DNA from: SW132 sp038150125
GTDB lineage: Bacteria > Bacteroidota > Rhodothermia > Balneolales > Balneolaceae
Direction: 5' to 3'
Assembly (NCBI RefSeq): GCF_038150125.1
Contig: NZ_JBBVMF010000012.1
Span: forward strand, 1 to 64,000
Length of the DNA stretch: 64,000 bases
In this document: positions 8,926-18,226 of the stretch, in pieces
How positions within the stretch are numbered: position 1 is the first letter of the stretch
Layout: each line of letters opens with the position of its first letter
Position numbers and translations under genes: made by a program
The notes under the pieces: generated by a model
Told to the model about the DNA's origin: nothing
What the model saw: only the letters and a program-made list of their open reading frames with translations
The model's database searches: none

Positions 8926-10764
8926 ATGCGTCTTGGAACAAAGCTTTTATCAAGTTTTCTGGCGGTAGCACTGTTAGTGCTTATTACGGGATCCCTATCA
9001 TACTATCTCAGCAATGAGATTAAAAACGACCTCATCGATGAAAGCCAAAAAAGTGCAACGGAGCTCCAGATTCTGACGGAGATGACGGTTACCCTACAGA
9101 ACACTATGTTATACACGCGTAACTTTCTCACGGAAAGTGAAAAATTGCGTCAAGGAGATCAATCGCTTAGTACCTCATCGCAGGTTCGCCAGGCTCGTGA
9201 GATGATACTTGAAAGCACGAATCGGTTTCAGGAGGCGCGTGACAATTATTCCGGCACATCTGATCGTGATGTGCTTGAAAACCAGGAACTGCTGGATCTT
9301 CATCAGCGAATGGACGTGCTGATGGACTCCCTGATGGTTGCCTACGGACCATACCGAGGTTTGATTGATGAACTTCTCGGGCAGGATATGGAGGAAGACT
9401 ATGGCGAGGAAATATTCAACGTTACCATCGAGCCTTACTTCAGAAATACGCTGCTTCCGCTTTTGCAGAATCTTCGAAACAATTCTAATCTCTTTCTTGA
9501 TTTGCAGCAGGCCAAGCTTGAAGCCAAGGCTGATCAGACTGTTCGGCGCATTATACTAATAACAATCCTCGGATTTGCCGCTTCGCTTCTGTTTGCGTTT
9601 ATTATTTATCGATCGATAACCCAGCCCGTGAATACGCTTACCTCGGCAGCTAAAAAAATCGGGAATGGAAACCTTGATCAACGGATAAAATTAAGGTCGA
9701 AAGATGAGCTCTCAAGACTGGCTGATACGTTTAACCAGATGGCAGAAAACCTGAGTAAGAGTATGGTTTCACGTTCCTATGTGAACAATATCATCCAGTC
9801 AATGGGGGATATGCTGTTTGTGACGAATGACGAGGGCGTGGTCCAGATGTCGAATAAAACGGTACACCGGAAGCTTGGCTATAATAACGGTGATCTTAAT
9901 AATTTTTCAGTCTGGAATATTCTTGAAGAAAACGAGAGGGATCGAATTCGGCAAACGATCTTAACGAACGACCTCGCTGTTAACGAGATCGAAACCAAAA
10001 TTATATCAAAAGAAGGTCACATTCTTCCCGTAATATTATCCACCTCGGTTCTGAGTGACGAGGTCAGCGATGATGTTCGGCTGGTGTTTGTTGCGAGTGA
10101 TATCAGCGTGCAGAAAGAGTCGGAGCTAAAGATCAGTGAATCGCTGCATGAAAAGAATATTTTACTGGCCGAAATTCATCACCGTGTCAAAAATAATTTG
10201 GCAGTTATTTCCGGCTTGCTACAGATGCAGATGTGGAATGTGGAAGATGAAAGCGCAAAAATAGCTCTTCAGCATAGTCAGCTGCGAATACAGTCGATTG
10301 CACTGGTTCATGAGAAGTTATATCAAAATGAGACTTTTGCCGATATCAATATTTCAGATTTTGCAAGAGAGCTTGTGGATGCGGTGTCTGAGTCGTTCAA
10401 GCAGCCCGAACAAGAGGTGGAACTAAACTACAACATGGATAATATTAAGATGAATATTAACCAGGCGGTGCCGCTGTCGCTGCTGCTGAACGAATGTATT
10501 GTGAACTGTTACAAGCATGCGTTTGCGGGACGAGACGCCGGCGAAATTGATATCGACCTGGGACTAAAAGGCGATAAGGTAAATATACAGGTTGCCGATA
10601 ACGGTCACGGCCTGCCCGTTGATTTTGACTTCGAAAAACAGCAGTCGCTTGGCGTTACGCTCATCCGCACGCTTGTAAGCCAGCTGCGCGGCAATGCCCG
10701 CTACGAATCCAACGGTAACGGGACTCGTTTTTCCTTTGAGTTTAAGCTTGAAGAAGTGGCTTGA
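8926..10764 (+). CDS. Membrane sensor histidine kinase (HAMP-PAS-HisKA_2)
   Basis: A 612-residue sensor. It has TM1 at ~9-28, a periplasmic helical sensor of ~180 residues (no recognisable ligand fold, four-helix-bundle-like), TM2 at ~208-228, HAMP at ~230-282, and a PAS domain at ~285-395. The HisKA_2 box EIHHRVKNNLAV follows (phosphoacceptor His418 or His419), then a HATPase with NECIVNCYKHAF (N box), ADNGHGLP (G1) and NGNGTRFSF. HisKA_2 kinases are often orphans signalling to diguanylate or PAS-type response proteins. No response regulator lies next to it. The start ATG gives a normal N-terminal membrane anchor. Confidence 0.9.
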   Translation: MRLGTKLLSSFLAVALLVLITGSLSYYLSNEIKNDLIDESQKSATELQILTEMTVTLQNTMLYTRNFLTESEKLRQGDQSLSTSSQVRQAREMILESTNRFQEARDNYSGTSDRDVLENQELLDLHQRMDVLMDSLMVAYGPYRGLIDELLGQDMEEDYGEEIFNVTIEPYFRNTLLPLLQNLRNNSNLFLDLQQAKLEAKADQTVRRIILITILGFAASLLFAFIIYRSITQPVNTLTSAAKKIGNGNLDQRIKLRSKDELSRLADTFNQMAENLSKSMVSRSYVNNIIQSMGDMLFVTNDEGVVQMSNKTVHRKLGYNNGDLNNFSVWNILEENERDRIRQTILTNDLAVNEIETKIISKEGHILPVILSTSVLSDEVSDDVRLVFVASDISVQKESELKISESLHEKNILLAEIHHRVKNNLAVISGLLQMQMWNVEDESAKIALQHSQLRIQSIALVHEKLYQNETFADINISDFARELVDAVSESFKQPEQEVELNYNMDNIKMNINQAVPLSLLLNECIVNCYKHAFAGRDAGEIDIDLGLKGDKVNIQVADNGHGLPVDFDFEKQQSLGVTLIRTLVSQLRGNARYESNGNGTRFSFEFKLEEVA

Positions 10765-10796
10765 CGGGGTTATTTATCTGACTTTTCTTTCTTAAA

Positions 10797-10851
10797 AAAC
10801 CTTCAAGGTTTTGCTCCGAAGGGATCGTTTTGCGAGAATCCTTGGAGGTTT
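10797..10851. repeat. 55-bp hairpin repeat, copy 1
   Basis: The arms AAACCTTCAAGG and CCTTGGAGGTTT pair across a 31-nt centre. The same 55-bp arrangement, including the centre pieces GGTTTTGC and GGGATC, recurs at 13185. An A-run precedes it, so it would end minus-strand transcripts, although both neighbouring genes are on the plus strand. Confidence 0.7.
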
Positions 10852-10977
10852 GGTGTCTTATTTATCAGAATTACAGACACTCATCTGAAATTTTTTTTAT
10901 CAGAACGGTTGTAGTAATCCCGAAATTTTTCTGTATTTAAAAAGATAAAACCGTCCTATCTAATTGAAAGATCCGTC

Positions 10978-12210
10978 ATGACGTTTGATCAATTTATAAA
11001 GAGTGAATTTGAATTTATCTCATCCTTTGGTCCCGTTTTTCTCACCTTCGTTGCCCTATTATTTAGTATTTCATTTGGGGCAGAAACAAGTTTTGCACAA
11101 GAACTGTCGGTCGATTTCCATGAAAAGAAATCTATTACAGAAGATCCCGACAACTTTTTTCTGAGTGCTTTAATCAGTGTGAATGTTGACAATGATTTCA
11201 ACATGTATCTGTCTGATTATTCCCAGAATGTCGTTCTTAAGGTTGACAGTACCGGCAACTATATCGACACTATTGTGAAAAACGGTAGTGGGCCCGGGGA
11301 GGTAAATAGCATTTACTCTGTGATGGTAGATAAAAGACTAAGCAACGTAATTATAGCTGACAGGCTAAATGCAAGGATTTCAAAACTGGATCTGAATGGA
11401 AATGAAATGCAAGCCATAACGATAAATCCAAGTGAAAATAATATCCCTGTGGCTATGACAAAATTTACCGATGGCAATTATCTGTTTTTATTCTCCTTAA
11501 GCCCTAAACAGAACTTGAGGTCAATTAAAGGGATAGACACATTTTTCCATATTTACAATCTCGACGCCGGGGAAAGAACTCAATCGTTTGGAGACCGAGA
11601 GAACCTTTTGGATAGTCTATCATATTCAAATGGAATTGCCGCAGCTTTTACATCGTCAAGAATAGGTTCGGTCAAATTGTTAAGCGATGACCAACTTCTT
11701 TATGCACCTTATGTATATGGAGGAACTATGCTTAAGCATCGTAAAGACGATGAGGGAGACTGGAAGTTATCTCGTAAAGTAACAGGCAATTCACTGAGCA
11801 GGCAGGTAGCGATTGATTTTAATTTCGAGGACTATCTGGATAACAGAAAAGCATACAGAGATAAAACTCCTCGAAATATTAGTACTTCAATGGGCGAGGG
11901 AAAAAATGCGGCAGGCATCATCAATTATTACTCTGGTGGTATCTATCAAACATCTGATTATATAATGCATTTTTATATTTCTGAGGATGAATTTGAAGAT
12001 ACGTTCAGGCATACATTACATGTAGAATTGTTTGATGATGAACTCAATTTCTTAAGTTCGCATACCCTCTATGAGGGGCAGGTTGGTGAAATATTAGCCG
12101 GCGGCGTGACAGACATGGATAGCGAAGGCAATTTTTACATGCCTGTTCGCCACTTATCACAGCCTGAAAAAAATAGAGCAATGGTATTTAAACTGGAGAT
12201 AACTGAGTGA
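10978..12210 (+). CDS. Secreted six-bladed beta-propeller protein
   Basis: A 410-residue exported protein. A long N-terminal segment ends in a hydrophobic signal (FLTFVALLFSISFG, cleavage near SFAQ). The mature part has the phrases typical of the six-bladed propeller family (NHL/BF-type): LSDYSQNVVLKVDSTGNYIDTI with GSGPGEVNSIYSV, and then IADRLNARISKLDLNGN. These place a partner-binding blade ring in the periplasm or on the cell surface. No catalytic motif is visible, and this family is usually of unknown ligand. Related proteins occur as two lipoproteins at 17-19.4 kb. An internal start closer to the hydrophobic core (for example residue 1 of a shorter peptide) cannot be excluded. Confidence 0.75.
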   Translation: MTFDQFIKSEFEFISSFGPVFLTFVALLFSISFGAETSFAQELSVDFHEKKSITEDPDNFFLSALISVNVDNDFNMYLSDYSQNVVLKVDSTGNYIDTIVKNGSGPGEVNSIYSVMVDKRLSNVIIADRLNARISKLDLNGNEMQAITINPSENNIPVAMTKFTDGNYLFLFSLSPKQNLRSIKGIDTFFHIYNLDAGERTQSFGDRENLLDSLSYSNGIAAAFTSSRIGSVKLLSDDQLLYAPYVYGGTMLKHRKDDEGDWKLSRKVTGNSLSRQVAIDFNFEDYLDNRKAYRDKTPRNISTSMGEGKNAAGIINYYSGGIYQTSDYIMHFYISEDEFEDTFRHTLHVELFDDELNFLSSHTLYEGQVGEILAGGVTDMDSEGNFYMPVRHLSQPEKNRAMVFKLEITE

Positions 12211-12222
12211 GTTTATATAGAA

Positions 12223-12310
12223 AAACCTCCAAGATTTTGGAAGCCTTGGAGGTTTGGGTCGATCACTTAATTCTTAAGTTGAATTGATGTCCCTGTGACC
12301 CCTCAGATCA
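12223..12310. repeat. Hairpin repeat copy 2 (shortened) with conserved flank
   Basis: AAACCTCCAAG pairs with CTTGGAGGTTT but the centre is cut to about 10 nt. The flank at 12266-12310 (CTTAATTCTTAAGTTGAATTGA and on) closely matches 13250-13290 beside copy 3, so the repeated unit is longer than the hairpin. The rest of 12311-12575 holds no gene that I can see, apart from the vapB promoter region. Confidence 0.6.
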
Positions 12311-12575
12311 TCTTCAGAATATTTCTGATGATGATCATCTCCCCTCCCCGGAAGTTGGGTCGCAAGCGCGAGGGGAAAGCTTGTTAATGCCTTTTTGCAT
12401 GTTCTCTGCAATGAGAGTCGTTATTCAATAATATTGTGCTATTTAAGTGCTAAAAACAGCTTGTCCTGAATTGAAATGATCAAAATTATATAGAGAGAAT
12501 GCTCTGAATATATTGAGTGTGGTTTGACATTTTCAGGCACATAAAGTATTGTTCATATATAATCATGCATTTATA

Positions 12576-12589
12576 CATAAATATTTATG
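12576..12589. promoter_or_regulatory. 14-bp palindrome overlapping the vapB start, probable autoregulatory operator
   Basis: CATAAATATTTATG is a perfect palindrome whose last three bases are the vapB ATG. Antitoxins of VapBC modules bind palindromes at their own promoter, so this is the natural operator. There is no Shine-Dalgarno, because the palindrome fills that space. Confidence 0.5.
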
Positions 12590-12793
12590 AGAACCACATT
12601 AGATATCCCAAAAGAGCTAATAGACGAAGCCATGAAGGCAACGGGCGCGAAAACGAAGAGTCAGTTGATTAGAAACGCGCTTCAGGCTGAAATCGACCGC
12701 GTAAAGCGAAAGCGACTGATTTCAAAAAAAGGAACGGTGGATCTGGATATTGATCTGGATATTGATCTGGATAGTATCAGAGACCGAAGCTGA
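12587..12793 (+). CDS. vapB: VapB-type antitoxin (ribbon-helix-helix)
   Basis: A 68-residue antitoxin. The N-terminal MRTTLDIPKELIDEAMKATG segment is the VapB family strand-helix pair for DNA binding (DUF2191 type), followed by a KTKSQLIRNAL helix. The C-terminal tail, which should wrap the toxin, is an acidic repeat, DLDIDLDIDLDS, encoded by 12-bp tandem repeats. It overlaps the toxin gene by one base (TGATG), giving coupled translation. The start lies inside a palindrome, consistent with autoregulation. Confidence 0.85.
   Translation: MRTTLDIPKELIDEAMKATGAKTKSQLIRNALQAEIDRVKRKRLISKKGTVDLDIDLDIDLDSIRDRS
12740..12773 (+). repeat. 12-bp tandem repeat inside vapB
   Basis: GATCTGGATATT occurs twice in direct succession, with a third partial copy (GATCTGGATA). 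It encodes repeated Asp-Leu-Asp-Ile in the antitoxin tail. Because the unit is four codons, copy-number changes keep the reading frame. Confidence 0.85.
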
Positions 12794-13182
12794 TGTCGAG
12801 ATACAATGTGCTTATTGACAGCTCAGTATGGATTGAGTATTTCAAGTCCGGAGGGATCGAAAAGCTGGACCGCCTCATAGAGGAAGACCTCGCATGCATC
12901 AACGAACTTATATTCACAGAACTGGCATCTGCATTGACGTCGAGAAATGAGACAGCTATTCTTGAAGGACTGTTGGCACTATCGATGATTCCTCTAAATA
13001 TTGACTGGGGAATTGTCCGCGATTACCAATTGATGAATTTGCAAAATGGGATTAACGAGGTTGGTATCCCTGACTTGATCATATTACAACAGGTCATAGA
13101 TGAAAAAATAACATTGTTCAGTTTTGATAAGCACTTTCAATTGATGCAGAGCCGCCTCAATTTCGATCTGATTTTGAAATAA
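12793..13182 (+). CDS. vapC: VapC-type PIN-domain ribonuclease toxin
   Basis: A 129-residue PIN-domain endoribonuclease, toxin partner of the upstream antitoxin. The acidic active-site residues are in place: Asp in LIDSSVW (~8), Glu in NELIFTELA (~40), Asp in GIPDLIILQ (~95) and Asp in SFDKHFQ (~115). The length is normal for VapC. VapC enzymes cleave tRNA or rRNA, but the target cannot be predicted here. It overlaps vapB by 1 bp and is followed within 3 bp by hairpin repeat copy 3. Confidence 0.88.
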   Translation: MSRYNVLIDSSVWIEYFKSGGIEKLDRLIEEDLACINELIFTELASALTSRNETAILEGLLALSMIPLNIDWGIVRDYQLMNLQNGINEVGIPDLIILQQVIDEKITLFSFDKHFQLMQSRLNFDLILK

Positions 13183-13184
13183 AA

Positions 13185-13239
13185 AAACCTCCAAGGTTTT
13201 GCCCCTACGGGATCACTTTGCGGGAAACCCTGGAGGTTT
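13185..13239 (-). terminator. 55-bp hairpin repeat copy 3, serving as minus-strand terminator
   Basis: AAACCTCCAAGG pairs with CCCTGGAGGTTT. The run of A at 13181-13187 becomes a T-tract on the minus strand, placed 54 bp past the amidohydrolase stop. It is the same length as copy 1 (55 bp) and differs at about ten positions, which marks it as one of a dispersed family. Confidence 0.6.
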
Positions 13240-13292
13240 GATGCTATCTCTTAGTTCTTAAGCTGAATTGAAGTTCGTGACACCTCTCTGTT

Positions 13293-16200
13293 TTAATGCC
13301 CGTGAACATGTCCGTTTCCAAAGCCATCGGCTTCGATGATGGAGTGCCAGTCGAACTGTTCGCTGTAGCCTTCGCGCTCCCACCAGAAGGGCAGACGCTC
13401 GTTTTGGTAGTTGCCAATCTCATTCATGGTTGAGGCGTCATACAGCCGGCCGTTGACCATCGTATAAACCACATTTTCGGTGTCGTAGATATCTTCCAGC
13501 GGGTTGCCGTCAATCACAATGAGGTCGGCCAGCTTTCCGGGTTCTAACGATCCCAGGTGTTCGCCAACTCCGATGTAGTTGGCTCCATTTATGGTCGCCA
13601 CTTTCAGCGCATCATGATTGCTCATGCCAGCCTGAGTGAACATCCAGGTCTCCCAGTGGGCAGCGAGTCCCTGAAGCTGTCCGTGCGCGCCGATATTCAC
13701 GGTCACGCCGCGATCATGAAGTTCTTTGGCTGCTGCTGCACTTGCAAAGTGTCCCGCTTCGTACTCCTCTTCCGGCACCATGGTTCGGTGTCTGGAACGT
13801 GAATCTACCACGCCACGCGGCGTGTAAGTGAGCAGGCGCTCTTTTTCCCATACATTGGTGTGCTGGTACCAATAGTACTCACCGCTCATGCTGCCGTAGT
13901 TCACGACAAGCGTGGGCGTGTATCCTACATCCGATGCACCCCAAATTCTCAGGACATCTTCATAGAGCGGATAAATCGGCACGTTGTGTTCAATACCGGT
14001 ATGGCCGTCAAGGATCATACTCATGTTGTGCGTGAAGGTTGATCCGCCTTCAGGCATCACATTTACGCCCAGTTCGCGGGCAGCTTGCAGGATTTGCTGT
14101 CGCTGATCACGCCGCGGCTGGTTGTAGCTTTTTACAGAGGTGGCGCCGAATGCCTGCGTTCGCCGGACTGCAGAACGAGCGTCATCAAGATTATTCACAA
14201 CGGTTTTCTGCACGTTTTCAGCACCATAAAGAATACGTCCAGTAGAGAAAATTCTCGGGCCAATCATCGTGCCGGATTTTACCATCTCTGACTGAGAAAA
14301 GATCATTTCCGTGTTGGATGACGGGTCGTGTGATGTTGTAACGCCATAGCCAAGATTGGCAAAATAGTGCCACTGCTGCTGCGGGCTGAGTCCTTCGCGG
14401 AAGTTGCCGATATGGGCGTGGGCATCTACCAGACCCGGCATGATAGTTTTACCGTCTACGTCTTGAACAAAAGCACCATCCGGAATAGTGATCTCATCAA
14501 CAGATCCGATCGCTTCAATCCGGTTGTCCTCAATCAGGATCGTGCCGTTTTCTATCACTTCATCACCGTTCATCGTAATGATGTGCGCATTCGTGAACGC
14601 AATAAAACCTGATGGTTTATCCGTTTCAAGCTCCAGGCCGATTGAAATGCCGTCGTTTGGTCCAAGCGGAAGTTCCTCGCCGGAATCACCGCTTAAAAAG
14701 TCGAATGCTTCTTCCAGCTCAATAGAGTAGTAGGTTTCACCCAGCGTCCAGTTCAGGCGTTCGCCATCTGCTGACCACTGAAGGTTGTAGCCGGCGTCCC
14801 GGGCCACGTGTGTGACAGGAAAAGATTTTGTGTTTGCATGTAGGTTCAGCTCCGATCCTGTTTTTGGCATCGGCGCGATGTATACCTTATAAAGCTCGGT
14901 GAATGCAATCCACTCATCATCAGGACTTGGCGTGAAATTGATGGCGTACTCTGATGTGAAATGGTGTTTTTCATCTTCGCCATTTAGATTCACACTTCGG
15001 AAATTGGTGTAAGCCTGGTAATAAATTCTATCGCCGGTTGAGTTAAATCGTGGCGTGCTGCCGCCATCGCTAATCATTGTCAACTCACCGCCGCTAACCG
15101 GCATTGTGTAAATGCCCGCGTTTTGAGTAAAAGCATATCCCTGGTGATTGTTGCCTGATTCCCGCCTGAAGACAAGCGTTTCCCCATCAGGAGAGAATGA
15201 AGGCTCCCTATAAATTCCTTTTACATCCGTAATGGTTTGCGGCTGTGCATTTCGTCTGTCCATCCGCAATGTTTTGATCTTTCCAAGTTCTCCATCATCC
15301 CAGCTGACGTAGGCAATCATATTTCCATCAGGCGAAAATGCCGGTTCAAATTCAAAGTTTTCTTCATCAGTCAGCCGCTCAGGCGTGCCGTCCGGAAGAT
15401 CTTTTTTATATAGGTAGCCGGCGGCATTGAACACGAGTGTTTCTCCATCGGGTGACGTGACGGCGTGGCGAATGGCCTGAGCGGTAAATGTGTCGGGTGC
15501 GGGATCAAATTCATGCTGAACGGCTTCTGCGATATCGTGATTCATCTGCGCCGTAAATGGAATCTCTTCAATTTCAAGACTTTCAACGTTCAGCTTGTGG
15601 ATGCCTCCCTGTGCCCAGAAGATGAGGTTCTCTCCGTCGGGCGTCCAGTTAAAGTTGGTATAGGGTCCGAAAATGGCCCATGCCTGCTGTTGGTCCATGC
15701 TTAGGCCGTCAAACACCGGCTTTTCAATGCCTGTCTCCAGGTCACGAACGAACATCACTGACTTGGTCCGTACCCGTTTGATGAACGCCATTTTCGATCC
15801 CTCAGGTGAAATAGTAGGCGAGATCGCGCCGCCGGGTCCACCGGTTACTCGTTCAATATCACCCTCTTCGCGGTCATACCGGTTGATTACATAAATTTGG
15901 CTGTTCGGATCTTTATTATACTGGAAATATCCGCCGGGATACACATCCTGGCTGTAGTAAACGTATCGTCCATCAGGCGAGACAAACGGCTGACCGGCAT
16001 CCTGCTGATCATTCGGTCGTTCGGTGAGCTGTATCCCGGATCCGCCTGTTATATGATACATCCACATTTCGCCGGCACCCAGTGAGCGGGATGATGTAAA
16101 GTGTTTTCTGGCCACAAGATAGTTTCCGTCCGGCGTCCAGAATGCGTTGTTCAGCAGCCGGAAGCTTTCCTCGGTCACCTGCCGTGCATCCGAGCCATCA

Positions 16201-16550
16201 CGGTTCATCACCCAGATGTTGTCACCGCCGCCGGCATCACTGGTGAATGAGATTTTGGAACCATCTGGGCTGAAACGTGGCTGAATTTCGTACGCCAATC
16301 CATCCCTCAGAAGCACTGCATCTCCGCCGTCAATCGGCATGATGTAAATGTCGCCAAAAAGGTCAAACACGATTTCATTGCCGTCCGGACTTACATCGAG
16401 GTTCATCCATGTTCCCTCTGACGTTTCAAAATTTACGTTTGTGGTTTCAGCCCTGTGTTGAGTTACATCCCATTCATCTTCACCTTCATCCTGGGCAAAT
16501 AGATTTGTGGCGAATATCAGACAAAAGAGTAGAAGCAGAAGATGTTTCAT
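13293..16550 (-). CDS. Periplasmic TolB-like propeller fused to an amidohydrolase
   Basis: A 1085-residue exported protein (signal peptide MKHLLLLLFCLIFATNLFAQ). Residues ~40-620 are PD40/WD40-like repeats with recurring SPDG motifs (for example VSPDGNEIVF, FSPDGSKISF, WTPDGENLIF), which make one or two beta-propellers. Residues ~650-1070 are a metal-dependent amidohydrolase. That part has TIMPGLVDAHAHIG (His-x-His metal ligands), a conserved histidine region GHTGIEHN, a further His in IGAHGQ, and the closing LEPGKLADLIVIDGNPLEDI. It ends in a histidine-rich tail (GNGHVHGH) that may bind metal. Similar proteins are annotated as TolB/amidohydrolase fusions with peptidase-like or imidazolonepropionase-like domains. 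The substrate is unknown. Confidence 0.85.
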   Translation of the reverse strand: MKHLLLLLFCLIFATNLFAQDEGEDEWDVTQHRAETTNVNFETSEGTWMNLDVSPDGNEIVFDLFGDIYIMPIDGGDAVLLRDGLAYEIQPRFSPDGSKISFTSDAGGGDNIWVMNRDGSDARQVTEESFRLLNNAFWTPDGNYLVARKHFTSSRSLGAGEMWMYHITGGSGIQLTERPNDQQDAGQPFVSPDGRYVYYSQDVYPGGYFQYNKDPNSQIYVINRYDREEGDIERVTGGPGGAISPTISPEGSKMAFIKRVRTKSVMFVRDLETGIEKPVFDGLSMDQQQAWAIFGPYTNFNWTPDGENLIFWAQGGIHKLNVESLEIEEIPFTAQMNHDIAEAVQHEFDPAPDTFTAQAIRHAVTSPDGETLVFNAAGYLYKKDLPDGTPERLTDEENFEFEPAFSPDGNMIAYVSWDDGELGKIKTLRMDRRNAQPQTITDVKGIYREPSFSPDGETLVFRRESGNNHQGYAFTQNAGIYTMPVSGGELTMISDGGSTPRFNSTGDRIYYQAYTNFRSVNLNGEDEKHHFTSEYAINFTPSPDDEWIAFTELYKVYIAPMPKTGSELNLHANTKSFPVTHVARDAGYNLQWSADGERLNWTLGETYYSIELEEAFDFLSGDSGEELPLGPNDGISIGLELETDKPSGFIAFTNAHIITMNGDEVIENGTILIEDNRIEAIGSVDEITIPDGAFVQDVDGKTIMPGLVDAHAHIGNFREGLSPQQQWHYFANLGYGVTTSHDPSSNTEMIFSQSEMVKSGTMIGPRIFSTGRILYGAENVQKTVVNNLDDARSAVRRTQAFGATSVKSYNQPRRDQRQQILQAARELGVNVMPEGGSTFTHNMSMILDGHTGIEHNVPIYPLYEDVLRIWGASDVGYTPTLVVNYGSMSGEYYWYQHTNVWEKERLLTYTPRGVVDSRSRHRTMVPEEEYEAGHFASAAAAKELHDRGVTVNIGAHGQLQGLAAHWETWMFTQAGMSNHDALKVATINGANYIGVGEHLGSLEPGKLADLIVIDGNPLEDIYDTENVVYTMVNGRLYDASTMNEIGNYQNERLPFWWEREGYSEQFDWHSIIEADGFGNGHVHGH

Positions 16551-16983
16551 AGTAAATATGTTTATTGAAAATCTGTTTAATTGATGTTACTAAAAGTTGA
16601 GGAGAATTTTGGGATATAATTGTAAGAAATTGTACAGAGGGTTCAGCTTAAAGCATTTTTAAAATTGTCTTTTTTAAGGTGTTGAGCACGATTACGGTTA
16701 TCGCAATTCATTTGAAAGATAATTAGAAAGTACTCAAATCCAGCTCTTCATCATTGGAGTATTATTATGAACACTTTAGCTCGATTTTTGCAAATCTGTC
16801 TTTTCTGATAATTTTACTTCTCGTGCATTGCAAAATTGCCTGGGTATCGTTGATGAGATCATAGAAATGCCATTAACGTTATAAATGAACTAAATTGTGA
16901 AAAAAGAGTCTTGTCTTTTAAAAAAACAATCCGCATCATCATACCTACTATTAAAATCGTATTAAATTAAATTACTACAATCC
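16551..16983. other. Intergenic, divergent promoters
   Basis: 433 bp of AT-rich sequence between two divergent genes. I see no ORF, strong hairpin or repeat. It should hold the promoters of the amidohydrolase (minus) and propeller lipoprotein (plus). Confidence 0.5.
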
Positions 16984-18153
16984 ATGATTCGATCGACTCA
17001 CCTTTTCACATTATTAATAGTTCTTCTTGCAGCAATGTTTACCTCGTGCAGCTCAGGAACAATGGAGATTGACATTCCTGAAGATGTCGCCGAATTAGAA
17101 AATGTTGCTGTTTATTCCGGCGATGCAGCCCCTCTACACGATATTACCTTTAAACGGCAGGCGCGGTTTGGTGATAGTGGCGACATTTATATTGGATCAA
17201 TGGCGGGCGTGGCGGTTACCGATGACGGCACGCTGTTCCTGGCTGACCGCACGGAAGCTGTCATACACATTTATAGTGCATCCGGCGAGTACCAATCATC
17301 CATTGGAGGCAAAGGTGAGGGGCCAGGCGAATTTCTTTCAATATCCAGCGTGAGATTGTACAATGGAAAGCTTTTTGCGCTTGATACTCAGCAGCAGCGC
17401 GTGTCTGTATTTGATGCAGCAGGGCAAAGCTATCTTCGGTCTCATACGCTCAGCGGGGGCACTCAGGATTTAAGTGGTTTTCCGGTGGCGGCTGAGCCAT
17501 TATCAGACGGCCGTTTTTTTGTCCTGTACAACACCATGCAGCGAGAGGATGAAAAGTTTTATCGCAGGTATATGCCACGAATTATGGATGCAGAAGGAAA
17601 TACCCTCGCGTCTGAATTTATTGAATTTCCACGTAGCGAAATGCTGATGCTTCAAAGTGATAATATGATTCGCATTACATCCCTTCCCTTCCTTGGAGAG
17701 TCTCATATAGGGTTCAATCAAAATAAGGAGGTTGTCACCGGGTTTTCAGATCGCCTTCTGTTACATGTGATATCGCTCGACGGAGATACGCTCCGATCGA
17801 TTTATCATTCAAATTCGCCGCCTCTGCTCAATCGTGCCGAAATGCTTGCCAAAATAGAAGATGAAACTTCCAGGAAAGAGATTAGCGCAATGGATATTCC
17901 GGAGACACGGCAGGCGTACGAAACGTTTTACGTTGATGATGAAAACCGGATTTGGGTTTCGATAACCACAGAAGATATTGACGTAAATGACTGGTGGGTC
18001 CTGTCAGAATCAGGTGAAAAACTATCGGAATTCAGTCGTACTGCGACAGACAGGGTAATGTTCGTGAATGCCGATCACATATATTTTATGGAAACGGATG
18101 AGGATACCGGTTTACAGGAGATTGTGAAGTATATCTATAGCTTTGATGGATAG
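16984..18153 (+). CDS. Six-bladed beta-propeller lipoprotein
   Basis: A 389-residue lipoprotein: signal MIRSTHLFTLLIVLLAAMF with lipobox FTSC, lipidated Cys at about residue 22. The mature domain shows the family phrases DIPEDVAELENVAVY, TDDGTLFLADRTEAVIHIYSASGEY and KGEGPGEFLSISSV, repeated through six blades. It probably sits on the periplasmic face of the inner or outer membrane. No enzymatic motif is seen. The next gene is a close paralogue in tandem, so a local duplication produced the pair. Confidence 0.8.
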   Translation: MIRSTHLFTLLIVLLAAMFTSCSSGTMEIDIPEDVAELENVAVYSGDAAPLHDITFKRQARFGDSGDIYIGSMAGVAVTDDGTLFLADRTEAVIHIYSASGEYQSSIGGKGEGPGEFLSISSVRLYNGKLFALDTQQQRVSVFDAAGQSYLRSHTLSGGTQDLSGFPVAAEPLSDGRFFVLYNTMQREDEKFYRRYMPRIMDAEGNTLASEFIEFPRSEMLMLQSDNMIRITSLPFLGESHIGFNQNKEVVTGFSDRLLLHVISLDGDTLRSIYHSNSPPLLNRAEMLAKIEDETSRKEISAMDIPETRQAYETFYVDDENRIWVSITTEDIDVNDWWVLSESGEKLSEFSRTATDRVMFVNADHIYFMETDEDTGLQEIVKYIYSFDG

Positions 18154-18226
18154 TTTGGAGAAAGGTGAAAAGGGAGAAGGCAAAAGTGAAAATGGGATTT
18201 AGGTTATTTTAACTATCATTAATAAT

